This document shows positions 61,993-64,000 of a stretch of 64,000 bases of DNA, one piece after another. Location: positions 1 through 64,000 of the forward strand of contig NZ_CP048397.1 in NCBI RefSeq assembly GCF_010384365.1, written 5' to 3'. Made by a program: the position numbers and the translations under genes. This DNA is from Streptomyces sp. S4.7 (GTDB lineage: Bacteria > Actinomycetota > Actinomycetes > Streptomycetales > Streptomycetaceae). The notes beneath the pieces were generated by a model. The model had not been told where the DNA came from, did no database searches, and worked only from the letters and a program-made list of their open reading frames with translations. Each line of letters starts with the position of its first letter. Within the stretch, counting starts at the first letter, position 1.

Positions 61993-62954
61993 GTGGCGAG
62001 GCCTCCTGAGGAACGCGGAGTCACGCACAGCGCTGGTGCGCGGGACAGGTTGCTGCCCGTGCTGCCTGCTCTGCTGCTGTTCATCGGCCTGTTCATCGGC
62101 CTCTTCACACCCAGCGACGTCAGGCCGGTTGCCTTCCTCGCCACGGGCATGGTTTCTGCCGCCTCGCTGCTGTCCCTCTGGGGGACCGTGCTCACCGGAG
62201 TGGGCGCGTGCGTCATCCTTTTCGGCCTGATGGTGCACTTCAATGCGCTGCGGGATGCGACCGCCTACTCGGAGCTGGCCACCGTCGCGGCAATCGCGGT
62301 ATTCGCCGTCTTCCTAAACCGCCTACTCTCCCGACGCACCCGGCAGCTGGTTCAGGTCCGCTCAGTGGCCGAGACCGCCCAGCTGGCGGTGCTGCATCCG
62401 GTACCACGCCACCTCGGGCACGTCACGCTCGAGAGCGTGTACCTGGCCGCCGCGGCGGAAGCCCGGATCGGCGGCGACCTGTACGAGGCAATCCGCACCC
62501 CGCACGGCGTACGGCTGCTCATCGGCGACGTACGCGGCAAGGGCCTGCTCGCAATCCAGGCGGCCGCGAGCCTGCTCAGCGCCTTCCGCGAGGCCGCCCA
62601 CGACGCGCCTGACCTGCCTCACCTCGCGCGCCGCCTGGAGACGAGCATCAGCCGCCGCGCCTCCCAGTACCCGGGGGTCCCGGGCTCGGAGATCGCCGAA
62701 CGTTTCATCACCGCTCTCCTCGCCGAGATCCCGGACGACGAACCGGTCGTCCGGACCGTCACCTGCGGCCACCCGCCCCCACTGCTGCTGCACCGCGGCG
62801 AGGTCCGGGAACTGCAAGCCGCCGCCCCCTCGCCGAGCGCATCCGCTCGTGGAGCGGCGAGGCGCCCCACCAGCTCCTCAAACATCTCCACCGCGACCTG
62901 ATCGCTTACAGCGGCGGCGAGCTCGACGACGACATCGCCGCCCTCATCGCATGA
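61993..62954 (+). pseudogene. Membrane SpoIIE/PP2C phosphatase with internal deletion
   Basis: Three or four N-terminal hydrophobic helices (LLPVLPALLLFIGLFIGLFT, AFLATGMVSAASLLSLWGTV, VGACVILFGLMVHF, LATVAAIAVFAVFLNRLL), then the phosphatase domain: VYLAAAAEARIGGDLYEAIR with the first metal Asp, RLLIGDVRGKGLLAIQAAAS with the second, and FITALLAEIPDD and TCGHPPPLLLHRGEVRELQ. After that the usual DxxLLxTDGxTEARD segment is missing, and the sequence resumes in another frame as PLAERIRSWSGEAPHQLLKH ending GGELDDDIAALIA. The remaining tail has its DD pair, but the chain cannot be read through. Probably recently inactivated. Confidence 0.78.
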
Positions 62955-62967
62955 AAGATCACGATCG

Positions 62968-63489
62968 TCAGCGGCGCAGGGCGTCGCGCAACGTGATGCC
63001 GTGCCGGGTGCGAAGCCTGCGGAGCTCCCATGTCGCGACCGGGGTCACGGCCGGGGGCGGCCCGAGGGTGAGCATCAGCCGTGCTCCGAACGGCGCGCTC
63101 ACGGCGCTCACCACTGGTCGGTGGTGTCGGGCGGTGGTGTCGGGGCGGGCCCAGCACCACTGGTCGAGCCGGTAGGTGTGCAGGGCGTGCAGCGGGATCT
63201 GGTGGCGCTGGCCGTGTTCGTCTTCGACCGTGATCTGGTCGCTGTCACGGTCGATGATGAGGAGCAGTCCGGGGGCGGGGCCTGTGGCCTCGGGGCGCAG
63301 GGCCCATGCCTGGCCGGGGGCGGCGAGCAGGAACGGGTCACTCGCCAGGACGTCTTCGTACACGACCCGGTAAGCGACCAGCTCGGGCAGCAGGTCCTGG
63401 GCGATGAGGTCGCGGGCCAGGCCGCTGATGAACTCGGCGGCGCGCTCGGGGCCGATGAGAAAGTCCAGGGGACTACGGGGAACTGCATG
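62968..63489 (-). pseudogene. Hypothetical regulator-like protein with damaged start
   Basis: The reading frame with good codon bias gives SPLDFLIGPERAAEFISGLA, RDLIAQDLLPELVAYRVVYE, DVLASDPFLLAAPGQAWALR, LLLIIDRDSDQITVEDEHGQ and so on, ending RTRHGITLRDALRR at 62968. No ATG or GTG opens this frame before GTG 63363, while an ATG at 63489 in the next frame reads MQFPVV and would join it if one C of the CCCC run near 63476 were removed. A frameshift in the front is therefore likely. No family is recognised. The stop is 14 bases from the phosphatase end, convergent. Confidence 0.45.
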
Positions 63490-63643
63490 GCGAAGGACTC
63501 CTGGGACGTGAAAGTGAAGGGGTCCCAGGGGTGTCCGGCCGACCGTGTGGCCGGTGACTCAGCGGACCGCCCCTGGGGCGTTGCCGTGCCCGCGCGCCGC
63601 CCTCCGGTCACAGGGGCGGTTGTCACAAGGGGCGCGGTGAGGG

Positions 63644-63925
63644 TCAGGCATGGTCGTCGGCCTTGTCGCGGGTCTCGGGCTGGATGTCGGAGGCGAACCT
63701 GCCGAGGCGCGCCTCGGCCGCGTTTCCGGTGATCCAGCTGTCCGCGCAGGCCTTGTGGACGGGCTCGCCGTAATGGGAGCGCATCGGCGTGCGGCTGCCG
63801 CACAGCACGCACGGCAGGGTCCGGCCAGCGTCGACGTGACGGGCGTCGCGCCAGTCCAGCAGACCGCCGGGTGCCGGAATGCAGCCCTGCTCGAACAGCG
63901 GCGTCTTGCCTCGTCTGCGGGTCAC
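63644..63925 (-). CDS. Small zinc-ribbon-like protein
   Basis: 93 residues from GTG 63925, which overlaps the upstream gene's stop as GTGA. It contains LPCVLCGSRTPMRSHYGEPV then HKACADSW: a CxxC pair followed by H and C that could bind one zinc. The rest is basic with a disordered acidic tail. Such small proteins occur in actinomycete mobile elements near tap/tpg and transfer genes; function unknown. Confidence 0.6.
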   Translation of the reverse strand: MTRRRGKTPLFEQGCIPAPGGLLDWRDARHVDAGRTLPCVLCGSRTPMRSHYGEPVHKACADSWITGNAAEARLGRFASDIQPETRDKADDHA

Positions 63926-64000
63926 GGCAGCAGGCCGGGCAGTTGCTGGAGCACCTGCGCGACCAGGTCCTCTGTGGGCTTTTGCCGCCCGAGCTGCCCA
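63923..64000 (-). CDS. 3' end of a gene running off the window
   Basis: The last 25 codons of a minus-strand frame, ending KPTEDLVAQVLQQLPGLLP and TGA at 63923-63925, in GTGA overlap with the zinc-ribbon gene. Too little to classify; clearly the same operon. Confidence 0.5.

Overview
The window is high-GC actinomycete DNA, almost certainly from a Streptomyces or a close relative. The GC-biased codons, AGGAGG-type ribosome sites, MsiK-dependent style of sugar ABC cassette, rhodanese and CsoR-family genes, DUF6531/RHS secreted toxin and, above all, two Tap/Tpg-like telomere-maintenance gene pairs all point that way. Tap and Tpg are the telomere-binding and terminal proteins of linear Streptomyces replicons. 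The DNA is therefore best read as a subterminal arm of a linear chromosome or a large linear plasmid, heavily littered with insertion sequences and decaying genes. No searches could be run, so every family name rests on motif and architecture recognition.

Layout. 1-6.5 kb: three tightly spaced hairpins and copies of a TTATGTAACGCC-like repeat, then IS1380 and IS5 copies, an AlbA_2 (Schlafen-like) protein and a truncated AAA ATPase. 6.5-17.8 kb: the replicon-maintenance core. It holds a tap1-tpg1 pair in which the Tap-like polymerase-like domain is fused to two Phd-like segments and a DnaB-like P-loop domain, and a double-HTH protein. It also holds decayed phosphatase, nuclease and TPR genes, an initiator-type tRNA-Met and a second pair, tap2-tpg2, whose tap2 carries a one-base frameshift. 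17.8-26.9 kb: IS3, ISL3, IS481 and IS256 copies or remnants, pieces of integrase-type genes and an HTH/WD40 protein. 26.9-37.8 kb: a TAT-exported DyP peroxidase, then a giant secreted RHS polymorphic toxin read leftwards, with its nuclease tip and a candidate immunity gene, already broken by a nonsense codon and a deletion; an ISAzo13 remnant lies upstream.

37.8-52.7 kb: a coherent mannoside/mannan utilisation locus. A divergent promoter carries two near-identical LacI-type operators. Leftward it drives a mannose-6-phosphate-isomerase-like protein, a ROK sugar kinase, a LacI regulator and a GH38 alpha-mannosidase. Rightward it drives a sugar-binding lipoprotein, two permeases, a secreted GH76 endo-mannanase and a second, different GH38. 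The logic is: GH76 cuts mannan outside, the ABC system imports oligomannosides, the GH38 enzymes trim them to mannose, and the kinase and isomerase feed glycolysis. 54.5-58.1 kb: a persulfide/sulfide detoxification regulon (MBL-rhodanese fusion, rhodanese, TauE/SafE exporter, CstR-like repressor, rhodanese-DUF2892) with visible palindromic operators. 58-64 kb: an IS3 copy that has cut off the front of a dps gene, then HU, SRPBCC and small membrane proteins, a second decayed SpoIIE-type phosphatase and small zinc-ribbon genes.

The most novel-looking item is the pair of paralogous tap-tpg operons. Both have the same abutting TAG|ATG junction, and one is fused to a degenerate DnaB-like module. 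They sit beside a repeat family that is shared between the hairpin-rich left end and the tap1 promoter.
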